This document shows, in pieces, positions 47,315 through 60,058 of a stretch of DNA of 64,000 nt. The stretch comes from Anarhynchus alexandrinus. Lineage: Eukaryota; Chordata; Aves; Charadriiformes; Charadriidae. The position numbers and the translations under genes are program-made. A model generated the notes under the pieces. It saw only the letters and a program-made list of their open reading frames with translations. It was not told where the DNA came from and did no database searches. Within the stretch, counting starts at the first letter, position 1. Each line of letters begins with the position of its first letter. The stretch is from positions 108,440 through 172,439 of the forward strand of contig VUYV01000515.1 of NCBI GenBank assembly GCA_008711295.1. The letters are read 5' to 3'.

Positions 47315-50238
47315 CTAAAAAATAAAGTTTAGGTAATGGTCAGACGTGGTTTTACTAATTTAGAAAGCAGTAACTCAGTGGCTGACTATAATCTGACTGC
47401 TTGTATGAGGGTCATCCCTTACAGTAGCATTATGGGATTTTACTTATCATGTCTAGGAACACATAGGGACAATTGCTTCTGACGAGAAATCTTGTAAGAG
47501 AGTTTCTTCACCTAATCACCATAGTTAGGTCACTGTCCTAGGACTGAATAAACTCGGGCTCACAAAGATTTCTTTTTCTTTATCTCCCACTTTGTAGTTA
47601 ATGCTTTAACCATCAGTCTTTTAGTTGAATAGCCCCTTTCAGTGACCTTGTTAAAAATCCAGAGCAACATATTGTTAAGGGCTCCTAAAACATGATGTGA
47701 GTGACACTTATTACAGTGGCACTCTCTTGGGCTTTAGGTGCCAAATCTGTCTAATTTCTGTATCCAGAGGAGGCGTCAAGTCTTAGGGATCTAAGCCTAG
47801 GGTTCAGTTTGAAACTTAGGATATAATGTAATAAATCTAGTTGTCCTAACTCTTGAACTGAGTCTTCGTGAAAAAAAAAATCTCTTTTGCTTTTCTCTTC
47901 TCAAGGATCTGTGAAATTGGCCACTTAAATTGGGACAGATATACCATAAGCAGGCAGTCAGCAAAGGGATTTAACCATTGAGAGGGTGAGCGCTGCAAAA
48001 GCTAAATCTTACATGTCCAGCTCAAGGAACGGAATTTTTCATGCTAATTTACTGCCTACATTTCTTATAAAGTCAATGGACTAGTTTAGGAATTAGGTTA
48101 TGTTTAACAGCTGTCAGCATATTAGGCCTATGGGAAATGCTGAGAAAAGGGTGTCTAAACTCCCTCTCTTGAAGTGCCCATCTTAGATCTGCAGCTAATG
48201 AACATACGAATCAGAGCAGGGGCACAGGGGACACCAAATCCTCTCCCCTCCACATTGCAAGTGAATGTTTCATCACCAGGCACCTCACTTGCAGACACCA
48301 TTTTCAGCCTATCCTTCTGAAGCTGTGTTCTGTGCATCCAAGAAAAAAAATAAATCACGACTCCAAAGGCAGAGGAGGCAAAAACAAGACAGATTTTGTA
48401 ATCTAGTGGTTTGAGTTGGAAAGGAGGAGCCTTGCATCTCTTTGCAATACTTAAAGATTTGGCAGTAGACAGTCGTTGTAAAAAAAGCCAGAAATACAAG
48501 AGCAGTACCAGAACCCTTGGATCTCACTGCAAACGCTAAATACGCAGCCTGTGAATTAAAGTTGTGGGAATAAAATTTTTTCTGAACCTGCTGAGTATAA
48601 TTCAGGAGCCTGGGTGTGTTAATCTTTTCCTGAATTCCCAGAGACCCATATACCAGCGCAGTATCTCTTCAGACTTCAAAATACTTTGTTGAATTCCTGT
48701 TGCTGTGTAAGTCCAATAAGACTTTTTTGGATGCTGCAAAAGCGCAGATTGACTGTGCTGGAGCTGTGCTAACTTACATTGTGGTTAAACCTTATGGAAA
48801 TGCAGTGGCTAAACAGCACGGTAGTCTGTAGTGAGTCGTTGGAGTGTTATCCAATGCACTAGGATTAGTTCTTTAGCAGAAATCTCAACACTTGCTTTTA
48901 ATTGCATGTTTTTCTGTGTTATGTTCTATCTTTTTACCATTTCTTGAAGAGAGACAGTGACTACATTAGAAATGGTAGCAATCTTTCAAAGTATTAAAAA
49001 TTTAAATATGCCCACTTCACAAATTATGTTTGACATAGGTGAAATCCCGTGGTGTTTTTGTGATCTTAATTTGATTAATGACTTTATGCAGTTCAAGAGG
49101 TATGTGAAACAATAGTGCGCTGAAAGTATTAACAGTAGGAAGAATAGCACTATGTATTGATGGAAACAAGTAAATCATAAACAAGGGGGAAGGATCCACA
49201 CCTTCTGCCTTAATGGCCGTTTGCACTCCTTAACTATAAGTGAAGAAGCATCAGCTTACATCAGATACAGTTCTAGCGACTTGATGTTTTTGTTTGGGAT
49301 TCAGCAAATTCTCTCCCAATAGAAGAGATGCTGCTGTTTATTGTTATACACTATAAGGCAAACTGAAATCAGCTGTCTCAGCTGTCTCAGGTAGCTGGTG
49401 TTTGATAATGCAGACATGCCATCAGAAGACAGACTCTTCAGATGTCCTAAAATTTGCTATTTTAAGCAGTTAGTCAAATTCTGTGTGTCTTACCATCTGA
49501 ATCTCTCTTCAAGTTGGCTTGGTGAAAACTTTGTTCATTAAAACCCCATGTCTTTATTTGATGGACTTTTTCTTGGTTTTATATGTGTGTGTATATATAC
49601 GTTGGGTGTACACGTATATGTATATGTATATATGTATATTTTCTGAACCTGAAACTGTTCATGATGAATCTAGAATTTTTGAAAGCTCCTCAAGAAAAGT
49701 CTCTGTTCTACCGTGTTATTTATGTTTAGCAGGGAAAGCAACTCCCACTCCTCCAATTGCCCTCTGTCATACATCTGTGTTGCATCTTGCATCACAAATA
49801 TCTTCAAAAAATAAAGTTCTATTTCAGGTCTTTAGTTTTATATTTTTGCAAAATGCTTAAAAAAATAATTCTTTCTTAAATTTAAAAAAATTACAAGGCT
49901 TTTCTTCTCTTCCTTTTGCTATTGTTTCATCTGGTGTAACATTTACATAAGATCCAGAAAGGTCAAATTAATCCAAGCAGTAGATCAGAAAGAAAAGACT
50001 GATGAATTAGCACAACTTTGGAGCTGTTGTTAGGTGGGTTAGATTCACCATAATGTCATCTACTCAAACCACATGAAAATACACATTACTTTGAAACTTT
50101 AGAACATATTTAAAGAACAGTATTTGTTGTTCATGTCTTGCCAAGATTTGCTGTAAGTAAACCCCAATACAGTACTCTTTACTTTGCCCTCAAAGAAGTA
50201 AACATGAAACAAGACCTTTAATCAGAAAAGTCCCTTAC
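47315..50238 (-). other. CNTN5: CNTN5 intron, one simple repeat
   Basis: A 2.9-kb phase-0 intron inside FnIII-2. Apart from the TATG/TATA-type tract at 49581-49640 I see nothing. Confidence 0.85.
49581..49640 (+). repeat. Alternating TA/TG simple repeat
   Basis: About 60 bp of alternating pyrimidine-purine sequence (ATATGTGTGTGTATATATAC, then CACGTATATGTATATGTATA). It is imperfect and interrupted by GTTGGGTG. Confidence 0.85.
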
Positions 50239-50309
50239 CTCCCATGCTATTACTAATTCATGTCGCCTTCCACTTCTGCCACTTACATTAGCTGGAGGTG
50301 TCTTTGGAA
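50239..50309 (-). CDS. CNTN5: CNTN5 exon: FnIII-2 start (short exon)
   Basis: This is a 71-nt exon, entering in phase 1 and leaving in phase 0, encoding the split Val then [20 protein letters not shown] and AWE. It was found by looking for the peptide needed to bridge RTNEA and PVSEEF; both splice sites fit exactly. NVS is a possible N-glycosylation site, and VIAWE holds the B-strand Trp of FnIII-2. The acceptor is preceded by a long T/C-rich tract (more than 25 pyrimidines broken only by two GG pairs) that on the plus strand is an A-run followed by CCAAA units. The donor is GTAAGG. It lies 11.2 kb from the upstream exon, the longest intron complete in this window. Confidence 0.96.
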
Positions 50310-51530
50310 CTGTGAGAAAAAAGAAAAAAAAAAAAAACCAAACCAAAACAGAATGTCCAAGTTATTGAAGTTTTCCCCATAGTAATAAGTTGCTGCAGAA
50401 GACATGAGGCTGTTAAATCAGAACAGAAATAACAAACATAGCCCTCTGCGGCAAAGAAAATTTGCTCAAGTTTCATTTTGGAGAATTGCACAGTCAAGCT
50501 GGTAAACTCAAACAAAATATAAGATGAGAAGAAAAATAATATTGGAATAAAAAGGTGCTTAAGCAGCTATACCTTCTGCAGATTAGTCAAATTTTCAATG
50601 TACAGATCATCTAAGAGATAAAACAGGAATTATCTGTTAACATTTGTATTTTTTGAATAGAAAACTCAAAATCAAATGCCAGTGAACCTGACATGTTTTA
50701 GATTTCAGGTAAAATCTTAGGGCATAAATAATATGTCTTCATTATTTCCCAGGTCATTAGTGATTTAGCGTGTTTTAGTTCTTGTAAATCTATTCTTGCA
50801 TGCTTTACCAGGGAGGCAATTTTCAGAAATTTTGAAGTAAGAATTCTTAAACACCCCTTATAATTTTTTTTCAAAATGCTGGAAGCAGTACTACCCACAG
50901 TTCTTTAAAAATTGAGACCACAGTTTTGGCTTTAAAAGCACATTTAAGGAGCTGATGAAATTCTTTAAAAGCAATTGTAACTATCATCGTCAGTATGAAT
51001 TAAGTTATCATATTTTGTAAAACTTCGGAATTTTTAACTGTTCATTGAAATTGTATAATTTCTTATATCTTACTTAGTGCCTCTAATGAGGTTCCTAAAA
51101 TGACTAATGTCTTGAGTTTATTTACTGTGAGCAGGTAATGCTTGCATTCTTTAATGGATTAAACATGTCCTGAGATATAAACTTTCTCTTTTCTTCCTTG
51201 CAGCAGTACATAGGTCATTGGTAGAAATGTACTGTGAGGCATTAACTGTTAAAGCCTTATTGCATGCTGTTTAGCTTATTTATTGAGCAGCACTGTGCCT
51301 TTGAACTATAGAAAGAAAAATACATTTAAATAAATGTACACAGTCCTCTCTATTTCCCGTGTTGATCGTTAACAGCTTAAGTTCAATGAAAGTGCAGTTT
51401 TTACTAGATCCTGGAATTCGTTTGTGTCATGCCTTTTTGAACTCTGAACTCCCGTTTAAGAACACAAGCCCAGTTCCGCTTTTTCTTATAAATGATGCAA
51501 ACCCACAAAGCTTATCAATTGCTTCTTGAG

Positions 51531-52237
51531 GCTCGGCAGAGAATGGATCGAGAGCAGCCCTGAGGAGGACCTGGGGTTGCTGATTGATGGAAAGATCAAC
51601 ATGAGCCAGCAATGTGCGCTCACAGCCCAGAAAGCTAACCATATCCTGGGTTGCATCAGAAGAAGTGTGGCCAGCAGGTCAAAGGAGGTAATTCTGCCCC
51701 TCTACTCTACACTGGTGAGCTCCAACCTGGAGTACTGCATCCAGCTCTGGAGCCCCAAAACATAGGAAAGACATGGACCTGTTGGAGCAGGTCCAGAGGA
51801 GGGCCACAAAAATAATCTGAGGGATGGAGCACCTCTCCTATGAGGACAGGCTGAGAGAGTTGGGGTTGTTCAGCCTACAGAAGAGAAGGCTCTGGGGAGA
51901 CCTTACAGCAGCCTTCCAGTATCTGAAGGGGGCTTACAAGAATGCTGGAGAGGGACTTTTTACAAGGGCATGTAGTGATAGGACAAGGGGGAATGGCTTC
52001 AAATTGGAAGAGGGGAGACTTAGATTAGATATTAGGAAGAAATTTTTCACTTTGAGGCTGGTAAGGCACTGGAACAGGTTGCCCAGAGAAGTTGTGGATG
52101 CCCCATCCCTGGAGGTGTTCAAGGCCAGGCTGGAGGCTTGGAGCAACCTGGTCTAGTGGGCGGTGTCCCTGTCCATGGCAGGGGGTTGGAACTAGATGAT
52201 CTTTAAGCTCACTTCCAACCTAAACCATTCTATGATT
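51531..52237 (+). mobile_element. CR1 LINE 3' fragment, opposite to CNTN5
   Basis: On the plus strand the text reads as CR1 ORF2 C-terminus: [38 protein letters not shown], a small frameshift near 51765, then [40 protein letters not shown] and [20 protein letters not shown]. It ends CCTAAACCATTCTATGATT, the CR1 3' end with a single terminal unit. The element is about 700 bp, 5'-truncated, and antisense to the gene. Confidence 0.94.
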
Positions 52238-52365
52238 TACACTATTGCAAAAGAGATAAGAGCCCTTGTATCTATGGTTCTTAGCAGACTGATAGGGGAG
52301 ATTTCTAATGTGTAAAACATCTCTCTCCAATAAAGCTGGATTCATCATGCCTTCAACTTTTTCCG

Positions 52366-52451
52366 TCTTCCCTCCCTTCTTCCTTCCTTCCTTCCTTTCT
52401 TCCTCCCCTCCTTCCTCCCTCCCTCTCTCCCTTCCTCCCTCCCTTCTCCCT
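52366..52451 (+). repeat. 86-bp pure pyrimidine tract (TTCC/CTCC)
   Basis: Every base from 52366 to 52451 is C or T, built from TTCC, TCCC and CTCC units (CTTCCTTCCTTCCTTTCTTC). On the gene strand it is a polypurine run (GGAA-like). Such homopurine-homopyrimidine tracts can adopt triplex structure. It lies about 130 bp right of the CR1 3' end. Confidence 0.92.
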
Positions 52452-53123
52452 ACACATATGCTAAACAATATCTTTCATAGTTACTCTCTGCTGAAAGCTC
52501 TTGACTTCTGGATAAGGAGATGACTGAAGTGTTTTGCACTTTCACTTTAGCTAGTGGGAAAGCAGGTATCCAGACCAAGCTTGTAGTCCAGGCTCCGTAT
52601 CTGGTGAATACAGAGCTTTGGGGTGGTTCATCCCATCCAAAGAGAACTGTCTAAACAATGGAGAAGATTTTTTAGACTCTAGTGACTGGATACATTAACT
52701 AGTTTAAACTAAGGTCTAATTTTACATGGCAAACCCCTCAATTTTTCCTTGCAGAAACAGAATTATACAATACTAAATGGTGAGGAATAAAAACAATCAG
52801 TGTGTAACACTGGGATGAATGTTCTACAGTGAAAAGATGCAGATGAAGAATAATCTACCAGTTAGTTAACATACAAAAATTATGATGCCATCTCTAATGG
52901 AGCATATTTAAAACTTGTTCAGCACCCATTTTTCTCTTGCCTTTCTAAGGTATTTTTTGGTTAATTTATAAAGATAAATGAAGTTTTTATGTAGGTGCCA
53001 CATTACTGATGAGAGACTATGCTGTACTCCTTTGAAGCATCCAATATGATGGACTTATTTAACCAGCAGTGTCCTCTTTCTAGAGTTTTCTAGTTAACAG
53101 CCTTGCGGACTGAAGCCCTATTT

Positions 53124-53350
53124 AAATGAATAAACACTAAAAGAATAAAACTGTCAAAACGATGAATTTCTTTTGCACCAAACTAAAATGTGCATTCACA
53201 CAGCGAAACTCTCTCAAATGAATAACCATTAAAAGAATAAATGTGTCAAAGGAATGAATTTCCTTTGCACTGCAGCAAAGCACAGCATACACAGTTAGAG
53301 GGGGGCATTTTGAAATGAGTAACTGTTAAGTGAGGAAAACTATTAAAAGA
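53124..53350 (+). repeat. Diverged tandem repeat, unit about 92-97 bp
   Basis: AAATGAATAAACACTAAAAG (53124) recurs as AAATGAATAACCATTAAAAG (53216) and less clearly as AAATGAGTAACTGTTAAG (53313). The segments that follow, ATGAATTTCTTTTGCAC and ATGAATTTCCTTTGCAC, also align. This is two full units and part of a third. The unit is not one of the repeat families I know. Confidence 0.75.
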
Positions 53351-56127
53351 AATTTTTTTTTTTTTTTGCCAGGCACTGAGGTTATATATTAGCAACCCTT
53401 TCGGCAGCATCACCTTTATTTCAGTGTTATATCTGAGTTTACTCACTCATAGCCTAAGTTTATTGCCATGCAATTAGTGACTTCCCAATCTTTAAGTTGT
53501 TAATTCTTGGCAGTGACACTCATGGAGATGCACTTGCACCAAATATGCAAGTATGATGACTAAACTTGGCTCCCGGACACAGGATCCATGTGCTTAGGGG
53601 ACAAGGACATTAGGACCTCTTTTCTTTAGTGTTTATCAAAGCTGAGAAATTCAGTATACTTTCTTCTGAATAAATACACAGCAACTAGTAGCAAAGAGCT
53701 CTTTGCTGTGTCAATATGTCTCATTTAACAAGATGAAAGAATTTCACCTACTGGAAAATTAATCACTTCTTGGCTTAACGCTGGTCCTTAGGATCATAAA
53801 ATGTGACTACGCTTAACTTGATCGTATGTCTGTAGTTCTGATCAAAGCCTTCTCATTAGCCCCTTTGCCAGCTACCGATTAGCACTTGTCTCCTGGTTTA
53901 TTCTTAGACTGTCAGCTCTTTGGGATCACGTCAACTCTTATTTTCTTTTGTTTCTTCAGCCACTGGTAAGATTGGGAGTTAGAAGTCAGGTCTCTCCATC
54001 GTTCTGGTAATGCAAACAACTAATGGTACTAAAAAACATGTTCCGAAAGACATGGTGACTACATATGTGTCACAGTAAATAATGGGTGTATGCTGGCGCA
54101 CATTGATGTTGAAACCTCCGCTTAAGGCAAACAAACTGAAATCTTGAAATGACTTTGCCAGGAATTTGATTTGAACTGAAAAAGCAGGATTTGTTTCTTA
54201 TTGTTTGCCATTTTCATGGAAGTACTGTGATAAGCTGAAAATGAAAGTGAAATTAAACTCTATGAAAACTTATCTCCCCTAGTCCAAACAAAAAAACCTT
54301 TAACATTTTCTCTAAGAGCAGGCACGAAGAAGGTAGCCCTCAGCAGCCCTATGAAACATTTGGCAATATGCTTAAATTATAAATGAAGAAAAGATGATAT
54401 GGAAAGGTAAAGCTTAAACATGAAGCCACAGCCCATTGTTTAATAATTCATGTGTATCTTATTACACGCTAAATATACGTGAAAAGCAGTGTTTTTTGTT
54501 TAGGACAAAAAGTATGCACAACACTGATATTGATGAGTGCTTTGTGGTTATCAAGTGCTGAAAAATGCCAACAGTGACACCTATATATTTTAAATCTGTA
54601 TTTAAATGTAAAGTTTGGATAAGCTTTTGGAAGTGGTAGATAATACCATAGCTATGAAACCATGAATATTTGGGGTAGTCAGCTTTCCTTCCAAAGTTTC
54701 ACTGAGTCCAACATTTTGGAAACTGTTCTGTGCTTCAGGGTGCTTAAATTAGATTTTTTGGTTGAGAGTTTTAAAGATTCCTCTCTTTTCATGCTGCATG
54801 GCTGATGGAGTTTCTGTTTGTTTGGGGTTTTTTTAATGAAAGCTGTGGATTCTGATAGACTGTAAAGCTGAGCCCACTCAGAGATTTTGAGTACTCACTT
54901 TTGGGCAAAATATTGAAAATTATTAAATATTTTCTTTTGACATTATAACATAACCATTTGTGTTTTAAAAAGAGCTATAATTTGAATTTTACTTCAATAT
55001 TATTTTAATGTAGAAAAATTAAAACTGGAAAGAAAAATTGGACTATTTTTTTTAGTTTACAAAGTTTTAAAATTTTATTCAAAATTATTTTTTTTACTTT
55101 TAATTTGCGAAAGAAAATACATTTTGTTTAAAATCAGTTTTATTCCTCCCATTTTTGCTTCAGTGAGTGAGGTGAAAAGATCTTTTAAACTGCTCTAGTT
55201 CTAGATTCCTTTCCTTATAGAAAGGAAAACATAATGTCACGTTGAACATGGAAAAAATGAAAGTACTTGAAAAACAGTTCGTCCTCTTTTTAACATTCCA
55301 ATCTTGTAAAGAAATTAAAATAAAATGTTATTGAATGAATAATTAGTCATTTTAAAGTGTTTCTGTTTTGTCTTTTTTTTTTCCAAGGAAATGTCGAGTG
55401 GCTTTTTTCAATTCTGTGTTTTGTTCATTATGAAGTGAAATGACAGATTCTTAATTTTGTAGTGAGTCTTAATTTTTGTGCAGAACAAAAGTATTTTGCA
55501 GCCAAGATTATAATTGATTATGGTATTGCTGTAGAAACAAGTAGTTAGGTTTAGTCCCTATCCTTCAATTTTGACATCTGAACAGGTGAGACAGAGGGAA
55601 GACAAAGAGAAACAAGAGCCTTGCTAACCTCCTGTTTTTAGAGTAAGAAATTCTAATGTGAACTGCCCAAATTTACAGAGTTTACTGATAAGCTGTTGCG
55701 TCCAGATTTCCCAAATCCCAATTATATACTTTAATCCCAAGGTCTTTCTTACTCTGCTTGAATGCTGTATTCATGAAAATAGTTTCCACATGGGTACTTT
55801 TTGTGTAAGTTCTGAAACATCTTGTCAAATAAAGTAAAATGAAACACAATGTTGATATTGCTATACTTTTTGGGGAGATGAATTATTAAACTTGGCTTTA
55901 GTCTTTAAGAAAGTGTTTGCTCAAGATACAGTTGCAGTTATTTTTTTCTTTTAGAGCTTTTTATATCTTTTAGGATACAGATACAGTTTGAAAACCAACT
56001 CTTCTTAGCTGTGGAAAAGGTATGGGTGGGAGGAAAAGGATTTGTCGCCAGCTCCACAGAGGTTCCTAATGTGAGGACCAAAGCAAAAACACAGTTGGCA
56101 GTTTTTTGTTCTCAGTTGTTTTCCTTG

Positions 56128-56209
<82 letters not shown>

Positions 56210-56247
56210 TTATCTACCTACCTACCTACCTACCTACCATCTATCTC
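56128..56247 (+). repeat. Compound CTAT/TACC microsatellite (GATA on gene strand)
   Basis: About 120 bp of CTATCTATCTAT units with one TATCTATATC interruption, changing to TACCTACCTACC at 56216-56238 and back to CTATC. Long tetranucleotide runs of this kind are usually length-variable. Confidence 0.97.
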
Positions 56248-56988
56248 TTGCAGTACACATCTGGGAAACAGAGGGATGTTAAGTGAAAACCCTTTCACTG
56301 TTTGAAAGGCCAGCCTCTCTCTCCCAGGAAAACATTTCATATCTCATCTGTTCAGGAATGAAATGTAAAATGTGCCAGCATCTCAGAAGCGGATGATATA
56401 CTGTACTCAACTGTTGGAAAACAAGGATACCCCAACTGGTCTCAGAATCTGCATTTCTGTTGTTCTCATTTGCTCTGCATTTTTAATATTTGTAATTTAG
56501 TAGGAGATAGAATTTGGTTGTATTAACTGATGATAGTGTCAGGTGTGGCTGCAGGACTCAGTCTGAATAGCCTCCAAATCACCGCGTGTAGGAGTGAAAT
56601 CTCAAAGGCTGTGGCATATATGCCAGAAAACCAATTCCTTAGCCTTCCTGTTATGTCTTTTAGTAGCACATACATTTGGGTTCTGTGTCAATATATACGG
56701 CATATTAATTTGAGCCTGCAATGTTTTGTGATAGTAGCCTATTTGTTCTAAATATACCCATGCAGACCATGATTACCATCTAGTTTTTCTTCTCCTTTTG
56801 TTTTTCCTTATGGAAAAGCACATTTTCTACAAAGGCTTTAGTAGCCCAGGTAGTTGTCTCCAAATGTCATAGAAACAGCAGGTTATTAATTTTTTCTAGA
56901 GCAAAAATAGTTATGACAGTGAGAAAAGATGAAACTTCTTTTATACAGGTCACAAACAAATAAAACAACATGACCAAGAACAAAAAAA

Positions 56989-57023
56989 ACCCAAACCAAA
57001 CCAAAACCAAAACCAAACCAAAG
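56989..57023 (+). repeat. CCAAA simple repeat
   Basis: CCCAAACCAAACCAAAACCA and similar units for about 35 bp, right after an A-run. Confidence 0.85.
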
Positions 57024-60000
57024 CCAGTCTACAACAGGTAACTTTTTCCTGGGACAGCAGCATTTCTTTTTATGCTGTGAAGAAATTCTAGCGGAGAATA
57101 CTATCGACTTAATGGAAAATAAGGACTTATTAAAAATAAAGCCTGTGTACAATCTGCTACTAATAGAGTGCATTACATTGTTACCTCATAAAATCAAGTT
57201 TGCATGCACGATTAGCAGGTTAAACTTTGATTCTACTCAATTTCTCTCTCCCCATGTTTCCCCATGAATAGATAATGTAATTGATGCTTTGCCCCCAGGC
57301 TTCAAATGCCCGATTGCCTTAGTGGAATGCCAGACATGTTTAAATTCATGTTATTGGCTCTTTTCACCTTGTGGACCTGTAAAATATGTATCAAGGCTAG
57401 AACTGACAGAAATGCAGCAGCTGGCTATAAGTTAGATGTGCCAGAAAATTGCGGTGTTATCCATTCCGATGAAAGTAGCTATGAAAAGCAATCATGTTAA
57501 CTAAATATGAACTACGTAACAAGATTAGGATTTAATTAGAAAATTAAAGCAAGTGGAAACCTTTTTATTATTCTGTTGATTTCCTTACATCATCCCAAGT
57601 ATTGCTTCCATGGGTATTTTTAAATAATGGACTAATATAGAATGTTGTTACTATCTTGGGGAAGAAGTGATAAAATAAGTGAGGTGTGGGGAGAGGAAAA
57701 GACTTTAGTGTCCAGTCAAATTAGCTGGTGCCATTAAATTACAGATGTCGATTTCCACTTAAGTATAAAATACTGGAGGCAGAATCCCACATTCGCTGCC
57801 TCTGTGGGTTGTCTGCGCAGCTCTCGTTCGGCCTTGTGGATCCCAACTCTCACCTGAGCATGAGCCCCGTCACCCTCTCTGCTGGGAGACCAGTATTTCT
57901 GGAGTTGTACCCCGTGCAGGGGCAGCCTGCCTGTTTTCACTTGTGGGGCACATCTAACATCACGGCAAAGAGCCAGGTTACTCTGCCTGGGTCACGAGTA
58001 GACAGGCTGATGCTTTGTTCTTTCTGAAAGATAATGTCCTTTCCCACACATGACTTTAAATAATTGAGATCTATGATATTAGAACTGAAGCCCGTGTTAA
58101 TAGAGATTTTCCCTTGGAGCTTTCAGATAAAAAGTTAGTAATAAGAGAGATTCTGAAAAATAATAGATCACTGAGTAACACACTAAGATAGATATTAATG
58201 TTGTGATTTGGAAAACCATGTAGGAAACCCAATAAAAATTACTACTAGCTTTCCTGTCTCTTTGACTTTGGCATCTGAAAACTATACTAAGGGTGATAAT
58301 TCACCCAATCACTGAAAGAGCTGTGTCAGAGGACAGAGCTAAACAGGCTTAGGACTTCAGCAATATCTGGAGACCAGGAAAAAGCGGCTGCCTGAGTGAA
58401 GCAGATCATGAAGCCTTTGGCATTTCAAGACTGCCGCAGAAATTATAAGCAGCATGCTATTTTGCAAATAATGATATGTGTAACAGGTTTTTTTTAGTTT
58501 GACTTTTTTGTTTGTTTGTTTAAAGCAGAGTCTATTGTGTTATTGTTCCATCTTTACAACTCTTTGCTGGTTCTAACAAATTGGGAAGTTATATCTTATT
58601 GTAACTCCTGTCTTCTCACTCCCTCTTTAGATTAAAAAAATGAGACTGCATCTACCTTTTTTATTAAAAAAATCCCAAACACAAAACCCCAAACCATTCA
58701 CAACTAAAACAGAAACAAACCTTTTTCTTAAATAAAGGTATTTTGAAACTGAGGCGATGACAATAGACTTCTGACAGACTTCTGCTGTACCATGCTGTGT
58801 TAAGCAGGCACACCAAATAAATTCAGCTTCAATTTCTCTGAAGGCTGTTAAGTTGTTTTACTGGCACCTGTCTGGATTTTAGTGTCATGCTACAAAACAC
58901 TCCCTTCTAACATGACATTTGTGCAGCTGTAAGTCTGGTAGCAAAAAGGTGTTCCTAACGGGGAAGCTGAAAGTGTAAGCAAACATCTAGTGTGGCCTTT
59001 TTCCTATTTGAACTAAAATGTTACTGGTCGATTATTCAGAAGACCTGCATTGTTATCAGCCACAGCGCTGTTTATCAGTAGGACCCCTGTGTACTGGACT
59101 ACAGATCATTGCTACTCCAGTTAAAGACTCTCTTCCTTCTGATGGCAGCAATAATGGATTATTACCCAGAAATTAATACCTATCACCGGGTGAAAATATA
59201 CCGCACACTGCATGCTTTGTCTGTCCCAAAATTATTTTGTTTTACTGATCATTATTATGATTTATCAAGTCATTTTTACAGAGGTAAAGTTGCAATGATT
59301 GTCCAAAGGAATATTGAAAATGGATTTACACGAAGAAGACTTTCATTAGAGTTGTAGGAATATGTTTTAGTAAATACAGCTTTTGTTTGATAAACACCAG
59401 GAAAGAAGAAGAAGGAACCTAAAAAACATGACAGCTAGATGAAATTTAACATTTTCAAACTTCACTTTGTGAGAAAAAATATTCACTCACAGCTTCAATA
59501 CATCTGGTCAATTAAAATCCTGAACCATCCTTTCAAAAATAGGGAACATATTCATAAATTTGAAAGAACACAATCCCAGAGGTGCAACCAATTACAGGAT
59601 AAACTTTTTCCAGAATGTTTGTGTCCTCTCTGATATGTACCATCTGAATAAATAGAGAAGTGATTCAAACATTTGGGTCGAGCAGAATTTTCACTGCCAA
59701 TGAAATATGGTACAAAATCAAGGAAAGAATGATGGTGGTGTATTAAGGCTTTTTTTTTTAAATCATTTGAGATGAAAGTAGCTAGTGGTTTTTATTTCAT
59801 TTTCCTTTCCTCTTATTCTTAATGGAACAAAGTATGTAGCATCTGAAGCTTCTGCTATAAAGTTATCCAGTTTCACACTGTGGGGAGCTTGCAGAAAATG
59901 GGGAGAGTTGGAAAAGATTCCGCATGCATGAATGAGAATCAAATCACTTCAGTGCAGTTCTGTGATTGCACAGTGAAATTTAATATCAGCTAGCAACTAC

Positions 60001-60058
60001 ACAGTTATTTAAAGCAGAAAAAAATAAATATGTCTTATTACAACCGAGGATAGGTTTG

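Noticed and set aside
48155..48499. 114-codon minus-strand frame in a CNTN5 intron
   Set aside because: No domain, no flanking splice signals in a fitting phase, and reading it as an extra exon would break the confirmed frame between the 71-nt and 235-nt exons.
56011..56286. 91-codon plus-strand frame
   Set aside because: It is kept open by the CTAT microsatellite, which translates as Ile-Tyr-Leu-Ser repeats. It is not a gene.
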